64,000 bases of DNA. Source: Candidatus Hepatincola sp. Av (GTDB lineage: Bacteria > Pseudomonadota > Alphaproteobacteria > WRAU01 > Hepatincolaceae). The DNA lies in the NCBI GenBank assembly GCA_023518375.1, contig CP068450.1, positions 434,001 through 498,000 of the forward strand. Direction: 5' to 3'. The notes under the pieces are model-generated. The model had not been told where the DNA came from. It ran no database searches and saw nothing but the letters and a program-made list of their open reading frames with translations. Positions 1 to 9,323 of the stretch are shown one piece after another (the first letter of the stretch is position 1; the number at the start of each line of letters is the position of its first letter). Position numbers and translations under genes: made by a program.

Positions 1-434
1 ATCCTAATTTAGATTAATTTTTTTATTATCATTATGTTAGTTAATAAATCAATAATTTTCTAAAAATTCATTTCCCAATATAATTTTATGTGCTATACTA
101 ACACAGTAACACACAATACAACATATATTAACATAAATATATAATAATACAAAGGAAAAACACTACAATTTAGCTAGAATTTATATAAGTATTACAAAAA
201 TAGCTAACTTTATTAATTTATTAAAAACTAACAAATAGTATAAAATTCAACTCTAGTTATATCAATTAAATCTAAGATGGTTAATAGATGTAAGGAAAAG
301 GCTAGGGTTAATTTTAAACAAGCTTTTATATAAAAAAGGTAGTTGTTAGCTTGCTATACTAGAAAATATGTAAACTTAAATTATTACTACTATAAGAGTG
401 TAAAAAGTAAAAATATAAAAAGGAGTAAGTTAAC
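1..434. other. AT-rich spacer upstream of the first gene
   Basis: No gene is visible on either strand. The only clear signal is a strong ribosome binding site (AAAAGGAG) at about 418-425, ten bases before the ATG at 435. The rest is AT-rich non-coding sequence whose promoter I cannot place with confidence. Confidence 0.6.
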
Positions 435-1466
435 ATGGTAAAAGTTCTTTCAGTGCAAGATGTAGCCAGCATCATTAAAAAACATGGCTTAGAAAAAATA
501 ATATCAGACCTTATGGTAGTAATAAAAAAAGATTTTATTAGGTGGCAAGAATTTCAAAAAACTCCTAGGTTAGCTTTTCATGTACCAGATGGAGTAATTG
601 AACTAATGCCAACGGCAGATAGTAAACTTTTTGCTTATAAATATGTAAATGGGCACCCTAAAAACCCTATAAATGGCGAGCTTACCGTAGGAGCCACAGG
701 GCAACTTTCTACTATTTCTAATGGTTACCCAATTTTACTTTCGGAAATGACACTCCTAACCGCCTTACGAACTGCCGCCACAGGAGTTTTAGCCGCTGAT
801 TATTTAGCAGATAAAGATGCTAAAACCATAGCTATTATTGGCACAGGAGGACAAAGTGATTTTCAACTTACAGCTTATTGCCTGATTCGTAATATTGAAA
901 ACGTAAATTATTTTGATACTGATAAAAAAGCTATGGAACGTTTTGCTAAGAATATGAAAGTTCAAAAACCGAACTTAAAATTCACTCCCTTTAATAGTGC
1001 TAAAGAGGCGGTGAAAGATGCTGATATTATTGTTACCTGTACGGCAGATAAGGCTGTAGCCCAGATTATCTCTAATGATTGGAAAATGAAACCTTCTGTG
1101 CATATTAGTGCTTTAGGAGGTGATTGTCCAGGTAAAACGGAGTTAGATCCTAAACTCTTAACCAGAGCCGAAGTGGTAGTAGAATTTTTTGACCAATCTT
1201 TTATAGAAGGGGAAATTCAACATTTTAAAGAAGATGAGGCTCGTAAAATTGTTTATGCGGAATTATGGGAAGTATTAAATGGTAGTAAAACAACTCGGCA
1301 AGATCCTAATAAAATTACTATCTTTGATTCCGTAGGTTTTGCTTTAGAAGATTTTTCCGTACTATGCTTAACCCATGAATTAGCTAACAAATATAATATA
1401 GGGGAAGATAAAACTATGATCCCCCACCTACCAGACCCTAAGGATTTATATTCACTAATTAAGTAA
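435..1466 (+). CDS. Ornithine cyclodeaminase / mu-crystallin family protein
   Basis: A 343-residue protein of the usual length for the ornithine cyclodeaminase/mu-crystallin family, NAD(P)-dependent cytosolic enzymes that act on amino acids (ornithine to proline plus ammonia, or imine/alanine-type dehydrogenation). The Rossmann dinucleotide motif GTGGQS lies at residues 136-141, preceded by the family-typical block EMTLLTALRTAATG (104-117). The start is supported by AAAAGGAG ten bases upstream. It stands alone: no arginine or proline pathway gene is adjacent, so the substrate cannot be told from context. Family membership is secure; whether it is a true ornithine cyclodeaminase is not. Confidence 0.85.
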   Translation: MVKVLSVQDVASIIKKHGLEKIISDLMVVIKKDFIRWQEFQKTPRLAFHVPDGVIELMPTADSKLFAYKYVNGHPKNPINGELTVGATGQLSTISNGYPILLSEMTLLTALRTAATGVLAADYLADKDAKTIAIIGTGGQSDFQLTAYCLIRNIENVNYFDTDKKAMERFAKNMKVQKPNLKFTPFNSAKEAVKDADIIVTCTADKAVAQIISNDWKMKPSVHISALGGDCPGKTELDPKLLTRAEVVVEFFDQSFIEGEIQHFKEDEARKIVYAELWEVLNGSKTTRQDPNKITIFDSVGFALEDFSVLCLTHELANKYNIGEDKTMIPHLPDPKDLYSLIK

Positions 1467-1491
1467 GCAGATAACTAACTCTTATAAAGTT

Positions 1492-1568
1492 ATCAATGGT
1501 AAAAAAGCAATAGTACAAAATCAATGGTAAAAAGCAATAGTAAAAAATCAATGGTAAAAAAGTTATAG
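1492..1568. repeat. Three-copy tandem repeat of about 27 bp
   Basis: Units begin at 1492, 1520 and 1547. Each starts ATCAATGGTAAAAA; the first two continue with AGCAATAGTA and the third diverges into AGTTATAG. The block lies just downstream of the cyclodeaminase gene and runs into an inverted repeat. It looks like slippage or unequal-exchange duplication in non-coding DNA. Confidence 0.85.
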
Positions 1569-1596
1569 CCACTTAATTAACTTAGTGGTTATAACT
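1561..1596 (+). terminator. Inverted repeat, possible terminator of the cyclodeaminase gene
   Basis: Arms AGTTATAGCCACT (1561-1573) and AGTGGTTATAACT (1584-1596) pair over 13 positions with one G-U pair around a 10-base loop. It lies about 95 bases after the stop at 1466. The following sequence (TATTATTAAC) is only moderately T-rich, so terminator function is inferred. It is also located correctly to serve the convergent short gene ending at 1755. Confidence 0.5.
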
Positions 1597-1754
1597 TATT
1601 ATTAACAAGAATAAACTAAAAAAATAAGCTATAAAGTATAAAAATCCTAAAAATTATACTCACTGATAACAGGTTAATACTTATCATAGAACCTATGGGG
1701 AAGAGGGTAGCATTGTTAGTGATGATCCTTATTCAAATCCAGCAAGGTAAATTA

Positions 1755-1934
1755 TTATTTAGGAATTCCTTTACTATTTTGAGCCATAAGTATAATTGGA
1801 ATATCTGGGAATATAACAGCACAACTATTACGGATTTCTTCTCTCTTGATAGGTTGTTGTAATACCTGAGGTTTTACCACAATTATGGCAAATGTTACTC
1901 CTTGCTCTTTAATTACAGCCCCATTAAATTGCAT
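1755..1934 (-). CDS. Truncated 59-residue conserved small protein (EQGVTFAI-type)
   Basis: The frame opens upstream to 1964, but AAAAAGGAG at 1941-1949 (reverse strand) sits six bases before the internal ATG at 1934, so I choose that start (59 residues). The sequence has the look of a small conserved family of unknown function, with an EQGVTFAIIVVKP core and a PIILMAQNSKGIPK end; I recall relatives of about 75-80 residues that continue past this point. Here two TAA codons follow directly after GIPK. A detached fragment at 4154-4219 carries a version of this end plus further residues, supporting truncation. Function unknown. Confidence 0.6.
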   Translation of the reverse strand: MQFNGAVIKEQGVTFAIIVVKPQVLQQPIKREEIRNSCAVIFPDIPIILMAQNSKGIPK

Positions 1935-2226
1935 TTGAATCTCCTTTTTATAATTAATTCTCACTATATTTCACATATACTAACATTTACCCAAACTGCC
2001 AGAGATAAATTAAAAAAATTTTATACTAATTAACAATTTTTAATCCACTTTCTTCTTGCAAAAAAATATAATTAGTTGTATAATAGCATTAATACAACTT
2101 TAGGTACCAATAATAAAATTTTGAAGTTTGTATTTAACTATCTAGTGCATTAGATAGTGCGAGTTGATTATATAGTACAACCTATCATAAATTAAACACA
2201 TAATAATTAAAGGATTTAATATCAAC

Positions 2227-2424
2227 ATGACTCTAGAGCTAACCTTAATTATTATTACTAGTATAATTTGTGTAACTGTATTCCTTACAGCGGTAGTTAG
2301 TGTATCTATCTATACTGGGGTGAAATATGGTTATAAGTATTATAAGCATTCAACCTATTATCGTAATGAGCATCATCATAATAATGAGCATCATCATAAC
2401 GAAAACTACCATAAAAAAGATTAA
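2227..2424 (+). CDS. Small single-pass membrane protein with His-rich tail
   Basis: A 65-residue protein with one hydrophobic segment at about residues 4-31 and a short tail carrying eight histidines, including two HHH runs separated by Asn/Glu (motif EHHHNNEHHHNENYH). AAAGGA lies about ten bases upstream of the ATG. A single-span peptide with a His/Glu tail could bind a metal ion, but no named family is recognised and the spacers on both sides give no partner. The strong hydrophobic segment, ribosome binding site and repeated tail favour a real gene over a chance frame. Confidence 0.6.
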   Translation: MTLELTLIIITSIICVTVFLTAVVSVSIYTGVKYGYKYYKHSTYYRNEHHHNNEHHHNENYHKKD

Positions 2425-2900
2425 CATTAACATTCAATAGCTTCACGAAAATTAAAATTAACAGGTTATATTGAAATTATATTGTTTTAAAAATACTTAC
2501 GTATAATTAGTATTTATTTACAACTTTAAGTTATTATTTAAGCCAACAAGATATATACAGCTTTTTAAGAATATATTTTTGCAAAATATGCTACCTTATT
2601 ACAAAATGCATTGTAATATCAAGTAAACTAAAGCAAAAAATCAATAAAAAGCTATTATAGAAAACTTGGCTGCTAACCATTAATTAAGGTAAAAAAGAAA
2701 TAAAAAAACTCATTAGTAGTAAATTATAGTAGTTATTTGCTATCAATTAGATTGCTCTACAAAGGTAAACCCCATGCCAATCAATCTATTTTCCTAGCAA
2801 CTAAATTACTTACTATAGTTTATTTATTAAGGGTAAATATTAAGGGTAAACCTTAAAATGCTTTTATAATTAGTTATATTTAATTACCAAAGGAGTTGCT
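2425..2900. other. Non-coding spacer of about 480 bp
   Basis: No open frame of interest, RNA gene or strong hairpin is visible. The last bases hold the AAAGGAG ribosome binding site of the gene at 2901. Confidence 0.5.
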
Positions 2901-3212
2901 ATGCTTACAAAAAATTTTTATCTTATAAAAATTTATCATATAAAGAGTTTGTTAATTTTAATTACTTTACTTTTACTTACAGCCTGTACCGTTAGTACAC
3001 CTATAGCGTATGATAATAAAATAAAAAGTAATACGAAAGTAGGTAAAGCATGTGGAATAGGATTGCTATATTTTCCACCATTAGTGGGGCAAGACCAAAC
3101 CGTTAAAGCTGCAAAAGCTAACGGAGAAATTAAAGACATTTACTCTATAGAGAAAATTACAGATTACTACATTTTATTTAATAAAAGTTGTAATATTGTT
3201 AAAGGACAATAA
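2901..3212 (+). CDS. TRL-like family lipoprotein
   Basis: A 103-residue predicted lipoprotein. Residues 14-29 form a hydrophobic signal segment ending in the lipobox LTAC (Cys29). The mature part matches the pattern of the TRL-like family: a GKACG block, a GQDQTVKAAKANGEIKDI stretch and a closing I.K......NI.VKG end. TRL-like proteins are short envelope lipoproteins of unknown biochemical role. AAAGGAG stands eight bases before the ATG. It has no gene neighbours within several hundred bases. Confidence 0.75.
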   Translation: MLTKNFYLIKIYHIKSLLILITLLLLTACTVSTPIAYDNKIKSNTKVGKACGIGLLYFPPLVGQDQTVKAAKANGEIKDIYSIEKITDYYILFNKSCNIVKGQ

Positions 3213-3328
3213 TCTGCCTTTAAAGGTTAAAATTAAGGTTACCGGATTATCTGCTTGAATAAAGTTCAAACAGAATAACCTACCTTTAAAAGGCATTGTT
3301 AGGGCTTACTATAACTAAAATTTTATAT

Positions 3329-3660
3329 GGCTAAACTTAATTACATATATTAATTACGTGCAAAAGGATTTAAGAGCTTTAATTAAAGTATTAGATTATT
3401 AGATTCTTTAAGGTTTAGGCTAAACTTAATTACCTACATTAATTGCATACAAAATAGTTGACGAACTATTATTGTTGATTCCTACATATAGTTTATATTG
3501 TAAGAATTGAAGATAGCTAATTGCTAAGTTAATATTGTAGGCATTATTAACTAGCTAAATTAAATACATTAATTATCTACAAATAGTTTAAAAACCATTT
3601 TATTGATATGCCTAAATTAGTGTATATGTAGGATTTGTTAAGATAGCTAATTTAATTTTT
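3329..3660. repeat. Degenerate direct repeats in three copies
   Basis: Copies begin near 3329, 3419 and 3553. Each has a core like CTAAACTTAATTACATATAT followed by TTAATT and ACAAA. The second and third copies stay alignable for over 100 bases and both end in AAGATAGCTAATT. No protein frame runs through them. Confidence 0.65.
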
Positions 3661-4153
3661 TGCAAGATTTAACATCTGGCAGAAGTCTTATAGGTATGTA
3701 TGTAAGGCTTAGGCAAGTTACAGGTTTTTAAATCCCAAACTTGCAAAAAATTTATAAGTAAAAGGGTTTTAAACTGTTTTTTTTACAGTTTTTAAATACC
3801 AAGGTGTAAAGGCTTTATAAGGCTTGTAACCTAACAATAAATATTGTCAAAATGAGGAATAATAATTAAACCTATAAAAAGTACTTACTTTTTGTACGGA
3901 AAGTTACGCCCTGTTGCAATTAACAATGAAGGCTTAGTAAGCAAAAAACCTAGCTTATCTGCCAAAAAATGAATTTTAACAAAAAAAATTTTTAATAATA
4001 AAAAATCTCTAAATAAAAATCTCTAAATAAAAATTTTCAATAACAAAAATTGCTAATAATAAAAATTATAATAATAGGATTGTCAATAACAAAATTTTAA
4101 TATTAACAATTAATAATTGTAACTTTAATATTAAATAATTTTTAATTATAATT

Positions 4154-4219
4154 ATGGCTCAAAATAATAGTGGGATTCCTAAATATTATGGTATAAAAGA
4201 TACAGTAAACTTTTCATAG
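4154..4219 (+). pseudogene. Detached C-terminal fragment of the EQGVTFAI-type small gene
   Basis: Translates as MAQNNSGIPKYYGIKDTVNFS and stop. The first ten residues match the end of the protein at 1755-1934 (MAQNSKGIPK) with two substitutions or shifts, and the remainder supplies the kind of tail that copy lacks. No upstream part of the gene can be found before 4154, so this is a remnant rather than a gene. It lies on the opposite strand to the other copy. Confidence 0.6.
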
Positions 4220-4677
4220 TAAGAATTTTGATATTACTTATGTAAATTCAATAAATAAATTAAATCAAGTAAAAAATAGATAAAATAATATGGCATCAAC
4301 TAGCACTATATTATTCAATAAGGTTTACTAATTAAAAACATTATAAATATATCTACTATAGAATACTTTAAAGTAAAAGTAAAACTAAAGAAAAAGGTTA
4401 CTATAGCAACTATACTTAGGAGGAAATAGTTAGAAAAACCTTTAGCTACCTTAATAGTTCTAAGTTTTAGGAAATAGTATGAAAGACTTATACCATAACA
4501 GGATTCAAATAATAAAAAGAAAGTAACATTACTACCGTTTATTATATACTTATAGTTTAATTAAAAACCACAAATACTAATATTATTCAGGTATTATAGA
4601 AGTTACAAAGTAAAAAATTACAAGGCAAGAATTACAAAGAAAGCACAAAGGAATCACAAGGTAACTAAGGTAACTAG

Positions 4678-5184
4678 TTACAAAGTAAAGAGTAAAATAA
4701 TAACTCCTAACAAGAAGCCTAAAATATTAGGATAAAAAGTTAAAGCAAAACCAAAAGCTCTACCCGAGCCACCTTTAGCGTATCCTAACATAAATAAGAT
4801 TCTTCCTATACCAAACAATAATGAAAGTAATAAAATTAGATATAAACTACCTAACGGTAACACAAAACATAACGTAGCATAAGTAATTAATGCTAACACT
4901 AGTTGTTCTAAAGTATTTTGCAGATATTGCCTATAAATTATTAATTTTTCAGTATTGTGCTGAAGAATAGGGTTAGTAACTTTTTCATCAAAAAACCTTA
5001 AATTAGCTACCCTAATAATACCTAAACAATACATGAAAGTAGGAATCAATAAACTTAAAAAAAATAATTGTACGCTAGAAAGAGGCAAGAACACAGGGCA
5101 AATAAAGGGCAATATTAAAACAATAATAGTAAGAAAAGCACCTATTATTACACGAATAAAAATAGCTTTTTGTTCAATAGTCAT
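4678..5184 (-). CDS. MAPEG family membrane protein
   Basis: A 168-residue integral membrane protein with hydrophobic segments at about 10-32, 37-57, 94-112, 114-134 and 150-168. Features typical of MAPEG (membrane-associated eicosanoid/glutathione metabolism) proteins are the NTLE motif at 90-93 and the GRAFGFALTFYPNILGF block near the end. Bacterial members are inner-membrane proteins, some with glutathione transferase activity; the substrate cannot be read from sequence. It is divergent from fumC across a 700-bp spacer. AAGGAG lies upstream of the ATG. Confidence 0.8.
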   Translation of the reverse strand: MTIEQKAIFIRVIIGAFLTIIVLILPFICPVFLPLSSVQLFFLSLLIPTFMYCLGIIRVANLRFFDEKVTNPILQHNTEKLIIYRQYLQNTLEQLVLALITYATLCFVLPLGSLYLILLLSLLFGIGRILFMLGYAKGGSGRAFGFALTFYPNILGFLLGVIILLFTL

Positions 5185-5448
5185 GGTTTGCTCCTTAGTA
5201 AATTCTCTACTATAAATTATACCACAATATTAACCTTTGGTTAACAAAAATTAATTTATTAAAGTAGCAAAAAAATCTTTTATCAACAGGTTTTTCACTA
5301 TGTTTTTCTTACAATTTAATACAAATAAAAAATATATTTAAAATTTATTTAGGCAAGCCATAGCCCTTGTAAAAGCTAGCATTTAAAAGAAAAACCAAGC
5401 TAATCACACAAAAAATAATTCTTAGCATGCTACAAGTTAAAGAAAAAA

Positions 5449-5469
5449 TTATCCACAGAGTTATCCACA
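5449..5469 (+). promoter_or_regulatory. Two perfect tandem DnaA boxes
   Basis: TTATCCACA occurs at 5449-5457 and again at 5461-5469, same orientation, 12-bp period. This is the high-affinity DnaA consensus (TTATNCACA). I estimate about one chance occurrence of such a 9-mer in a window of this size and composition, so two in immediate tandem is unlikely to be accidental. Confidence 0.75.
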
Positions 5470-5844
5470 GTTTCAGTGGAATAAAAAATTAACCTTTTGA
5501 TTCGCCCTAGCTTTTTGCAATTATGAAAGCCCAAATGATATTTTTTAGTTTTTCTACTTGACAAGGAAAAACCTAAATTCTAAAAAAAGCTAAGAAATAG
5601 GTGTCAAGAAAATATTTACATATTTTAATTTAACAAGAATTATTTATAATTTATAATTTTTATGAAAGAATAATTATAATTTAATGTATTTTTTCTTTAA
5701 GAATCAGCCAATAATAATATTATGCAATTGACAGCTGATACATTGTGTAATATTATGTTAATAAAAAGTGGTAAATGTTACAAACAAACATTATAAAATA
5801 CTTTCTTTTAGTAAAATAAATGAAAAATGTTATAATTGTTGTCA

Positions 5845-5856
5845 GTAAATATTTAC
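5845..5856. promoter_or_regulatory. 12-bp palindrome upstream of fumC
   Basis: GTAAATATTTAC is a perfect palindrome about 60 bases before the fumC start and might be an operator. In such AT-rich DNA this could be chance. Confidence 0.25.
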
Positions 5857-5916
5857 ATTTAACATAAATTAAATTCACATTTTCAATAATAATATAAATC
5901 TTATATAAGGGTTATT

Positions 5917-7314
5917 ATGAGTAAAGAAGACAACAATTTCAGAATAGAAAAAGATACCTTGGGCGATATGCAAGTACCTAATGAAAAATACTGGGGGGCT
6001 CAAACTCAAAGGTCGGTTAAATACTTCAATGTTGGCAAAGATATTATGCCACAAGAGGTTATTCATGCTTTAGCTATTATTAAACTTTGTGCAGCTAAAG
6101 CTAACAAAGCAATAGGAGCCTTACCTAAAAACAAAGAAGAAATTATTATTAAAGTTGCTGAAGAAATTTTAGCTGGTAAGTTAAATAGCAATTTTCCTTT
6201 ACATGTATGGCAAACAGGCTCGGGGACTCAGAGCAATATGAATGTTAATGAAGTAATTGCTAATAGGGCTATTGCTTTACTAGGTGGAACTATGGGCTCT
6301 AAAACCCCAATTCACCCTAATGATGATGTTAATAAAAGCCAATCTTCTAATGATTCCTTTCCTACTGCTATGAATGTAGCCACCGTAATTGCTACTAATA
6401 AATATTTAATTCCAGCTCTAGACCATATCATTAAAGGTTTTCAAACTAAAGTTAAAGAGTTTGCTAGCTTAGTAAAAATTGGTAGAACTCATATGCAAGA
6501 TGCTACTCCATTAACTTTAGGGCAAGAATTCTCTGGTTATTTAGCCCAGTTAGAGGCTGCTCGTAAACGTATTATTACCGCTACAGAAAGCCTTCATTAT
6601 TTAGCACAAGGAGCCACAGCTGTTGGTACAGGTATTAATTGCCCTGATGGTTTTGTGGAACATTTTATTAAAGCTATTAGTTCGTATACTAAAATACCTT
6701 TTAAATCTGCACCTAATAAATTTGCTAGCATTGCTAGCCACGATGATTTAATAGGATTTTCAGGGGCATTAAACTCTCTTGCTGTAGCTTTAACTAAAAT
6801 ATGTAACGATATTCGTTTAATAGCATCTGGTCCTAGAGCAGGCTTAGGGGAAATTTCTTTACCAGCTAACGAGCCAGGTAGTTCTATTATGCCAGGTAAA
6901 GTTAATCCTACCCAAATAGAAGCAGTTACTATGGTTTGTGCCCAAGTTATGGGAAACCATTTTGCTACTACCTTAGGTGGCATGCAAGGGCAACTAGAAC
7001 TAAATGCTTATAAACCTTTAATTATTTTTAATGTTTTATCTTCTGTTGAATTGTTAGCTAGTGTTATGGTTAACTTCACCAATAACTGTTTGATTGGCAT
7101 TCAACCAAATATTACAAAAATGCAAACTCTTATGCAGCAATCTTTAATGTTAGTAACTTACTTAAATAAACACATAGGGTACGATAAAGCGGCAAAAATT
7201 GCTAATAAGGCTCACCTTGAAAATTTAACTCTGAAAGAAGCTGCTTTAGCTTTAGGTTTTGTTTCAGAAAAAGACTTTGATGCTTGGGTGCACGACGATA
7301 AACTAGGTTTTTAA
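5917..7314 (+). CDS. fumC: Class II fumarate hydratase
   Basis: A 465-residue class II (iron-independent) fumarase, which interconverts fumarate and malate in the TCA cycle as a cytosolic tetramer. The fumarase/aspartase signature GSSIMPGKVNP is present, along with the TGSGTQSNMNVNEVIANRA substrate block, NDSFPTAM and the GRTHMQDATPLTLGQEF block characteristic of FumC. It is full length. Together with the aspA, dcu and sdh genes further along it points to heavy use of C4-dicarboxylates. The gene is preceded by the DnaA-box spacer and followed by a dicarboxylate-type transporter on the same strand, about 320 bases away. Confidence 0.95.
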   Translation: MSKEDNNFRIEKDTLGDMQVPNEKYWGAQTQRSVKYFNVGKDIMPQEVIHALAIIKLCAAKANKAIGALPKNKEEIIIKVAEEILAGKLNSNFPLHVWQTGSGTQSNMNVNEVIANRAIALLGGTMGSKTPIHPNDDVNKSQSSNDSFPTAMNVATVIATNKYLIPALDHIIKGFQTKVKEFASLVKIGRTHMQDATPLTLGQEFSGYLAQLEAARKRIITATESLHYLAQGATAVGTGINCPDGFVEHFIKAISSYTKIPFKSAPNKFASIASHDDLIGFSGALNSLAVALTKICNDIRLIASGPRAGLGEISLPANEPGSSIMPGKVNPTQIEAVTMVCAQVMGNHFATTLGGMQGQLELNAYKPLIIFNVLSSVELLASVMVNFTNNCLIGIQPNITKMQTLMQQSLMLVTYLNKHIGYDKAAKIANKAHLENLTLKEAALALGFVSEKDFDAWVHDDKLGF

Positions 7315-7637
7315 AACAAGTTAACCACTAAGTAACAATAAATATAAGTAAAGTTAAACCACAGCCTAGAATTTTTTAATAAAATAACAACCAAGTAACA
7401 ATAGCAACACAGAATTTATAATGAAATTCTCATAAATCAAACTAAAACCAGCTTGGCTTTATATATAATAACAAAACTAAGGAAAAGAAAAGATATATTA
7501 ATACTAAAATAACTATAGCAAACCTTTTATATAGTTTATGAAGGTATATATTTATACTTAGGTTACCTAGCTAGCACTAAAGTAAAATTACCTAATTGAT
7601 AAAAAGTTTATACAAATAACCATAGTAGGGGTAGGCA
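7315..7637. other. 323-bp spacer between fumC and the transporter
   Basis: No gene or convincing terminator hairpin is visible. It ends in a G-rich ribosome binding region (TAGGGGTAGG) before the ATG at 7638. Confidence 0.5.
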
Positions 7638-9059
7638 ATGCAAATTAAATACAAAATTATAATTTTTACTCTAGCAATTTTATGTAGTATTTTTACTTTA
7701 ACTTCACAACCAATGTTTGGGCTTAATCCCGCCTCTTGGCATATGTTTGGTCTGATTATTATCATGGTTCTTTTCTGGATTACCGAAGTTGTCCCTATGG
7801 CTGTTACAGCCCTAATTCCCATAGCATATGCACCACTGACTGGTTTAGATACTTTAAGAAATGTTACATCTCATTATGCTGATCCAATTATCTTTTTATT
7901 TTTTGGTGGTTTAACTATGGGGCTAGCCATAGAAAAAACTAATCTACATAAAAGGATTGCCTTAACTATTTTAAGCAAGATGGGGAATGATTATAGGCAT
8001 CAACTACTTGGTTTTATGATAGCTTCAGCCGGTATTAGCATGTGGATTAGTAATACAGCCACGGCGGCAATGCTACTACCAGTAGTTTTAGCAGTTATAG
8101 CTACCATGCCTAAAGATGATAGTGTTGCAAGTAATAATTTTCCTAAGGCTTTACTAATTGGTATGGCTTATGCCGCCAGTATTGGTGGAATTGGTACTAT
8201 CATTGGAACTCCTCCTCTTGTTTTATTAAAAGGTTTTTTAGCCACACAAGCTAATTATAATATTTCATTTTTAGATTGGCTTATATTTGGAACGCCCTTA
8301 ATGATAGTGATGTTAATCATTGCCTATTTTTTACTTATTAAAATATTTAGGCTACATGATGGCAAAGCTGTAAAATATAATTACCAGTTAGCATTAAAAG
8401 AGTTAGGTCCTATAAGTTCGGAACAACGTTATGTATTTATCATATTTTTATTTATAGCTTTTGCTTGGATCTTCAAAGACTATATCAACCTCATCTTACA
8501 CCTTAAATTAACAGATGAAATCATTGCTATCATAGCTTTTTTAGTTTTTTTAACAGTGCCAGCTCCTCATAACAAAGGTGAGCCTATTTTAAATTGGGAA
8601 GATATGAAAGGTATGTCTTGGGATATATTACTACTATTTGGTGGAGGATTATCCTTAGCAGCACTATTTATTAAAACTGGCTTTACCGTTTGGGTAGTTA
8701 GTAGTTTAAACTTTATTAATCATTGGTCTTTACTTGCTATTATTTTTTTAGTGACTCTCATTGTAAAATTCTTAACAGAATTAACTTCCAATTCACCAAC
8801 AACCGCAGCCACCTTGCCAATATTTTATCCTTTAGCTCTTAGTATACATGTTAATCCGTTAACTATAGCTATACCTTTAGCTGTTAGTGCTGCTTTAGCC
8901 TTTATGATGCCTATTGGTACGCCCCCAAATGCTATTGTTTTTAGTTCTGGTAAGCTAAAGATTAAAGATATGGTAAAAGTTGGTTTTTACTTAAATATAA
9001 TTTCTATTGTGTTAATTTCTGTATATGTATATTACGTTGCTCCACTAATATTTAAGTAA
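7638..9059 (+). CDS. DASS/SLC13 family anion (dicarboxylate) transporter
   Basis: A 473-residue polytopic inner-membrane protein of the divalent anion:sodium symporter family (SLC13). The two substrate and sodium binding hairpins carry the SNT-type motifs: SNTATAAMLLPV in the first half and TSNSPTTAATLPIFYPLA in the second, followed by the conserved PIGTPPNAIVFSSG block. Members move succinate, malate, fumarate or other anions with sodium. The position after fumC supports a C4-dicarboxylate substrate, but sulfate or citrate cannot be excluded. Full length. Confidence 0.88.
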   Translation: MQIKYKIIIFTLAILCSIFTLTSQPMFGLNPASWHMFGLIIIMVLFWITEVVPMAVTALIPIAYAPLTGLDTLRNVTSHYADPIIFLFFGGLTMGLAIEKTNLHKRIALTILSKMGNDYRHQLLGFMIASAGISMWISNTATAAMLLPVVLAVIATMPKDDSVASNNFPKALLIGMAYAASIGGIGTIIGTPPLVLLKGFLATQANYNISFLDWLIFGTPLMIVMLIIAYFLLIKIFRLHDGKAVKYNYQLALKELGPISSEQRYVFIIFLFIAFAWIFKDYINLILHLKLTDEIIAIIAFLVFLTVPAPHNKGEPILNWEDMKGMSWDILLLFGGGLSLAALFIKTGFTVWVVSSLNFINHWSLLAIIFLVTLIVKFLTELTSNSPTTAATLPIFYPLALSIHVNPLTIAIPLAVSAALAFMMPIGTPPNAIVFSSGKLKIKDMVKVGFYLNIISIVLISVYVYYVAPLIFK

Positions 9060-9323
9060 AATTCTTATTAAGCATTCACTACCTTTTTTATAAAATAAAA
9101 ATATGGTAAAAATTGGTTATAGCTTTATATTTTTGTATGTATATTGCGTTATTCCTATTTAAAAGTACATAAAGGAATTTATTTCCTAAAATTAATAAAA
9201 GTGCTAACATATACAATATTAATAACCTTACTAGATTTAATTTAATCAACGCTATATATATATATATTATTAACATTGCTAAAATTGTTAAACCTTATAG
9301 TAAAAAATTAACTAAAAAATAAT

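Larger units (their letters stand above)
3213..4677. other. Gene-poor spacer of about 1.5 kb with degenerate repeats
   Basis: No intact gene is visible. The left half holds three degenerate repeat copies (3329-3660). The sequence at 4154-4219 is a remnant of the small EQGVTFAI-type gene. Between these lies AT-rich sequence with runs of A and many stops in all frames. It probably represents decayed coding DNA, but no other source gene can be named. Confidence 0.5.
5185..5916. other. 700-bp divergent spacer with DnaA boxes (candidate replication origin)
   Basis: A long non-coding spacer between the divergent MAPEG gene and fumC. It is very AT-rich, contains two perfect DnaA 9-mers at 5449-5469, a near-match TTATCAACA at 5280-5288 and a palindrome at 5845-5856. 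Candidate origin status is an inference; no parA, dnaA or hemE gene is nearby. Confidence 0.45.

Noticed and set aside
1681-1760. Possible tRNA fragment around TTCAAATCC near 1731-1740
   Set aside because: No acceptor stem or cloverleaf can be formed around the T-loop-like string.
6597-6983. 128-residue frame opposite fumC
   Set aside because: Antisense shadow of a clearly functional conserved enzyme.
9088-9276. 62-residue hydrophobic frame on the minus strand between transporter and lipA
   Set aside because: Hydrophobic composition follows from AT-rich sequence; no ribosome binding site or conserved pattern.
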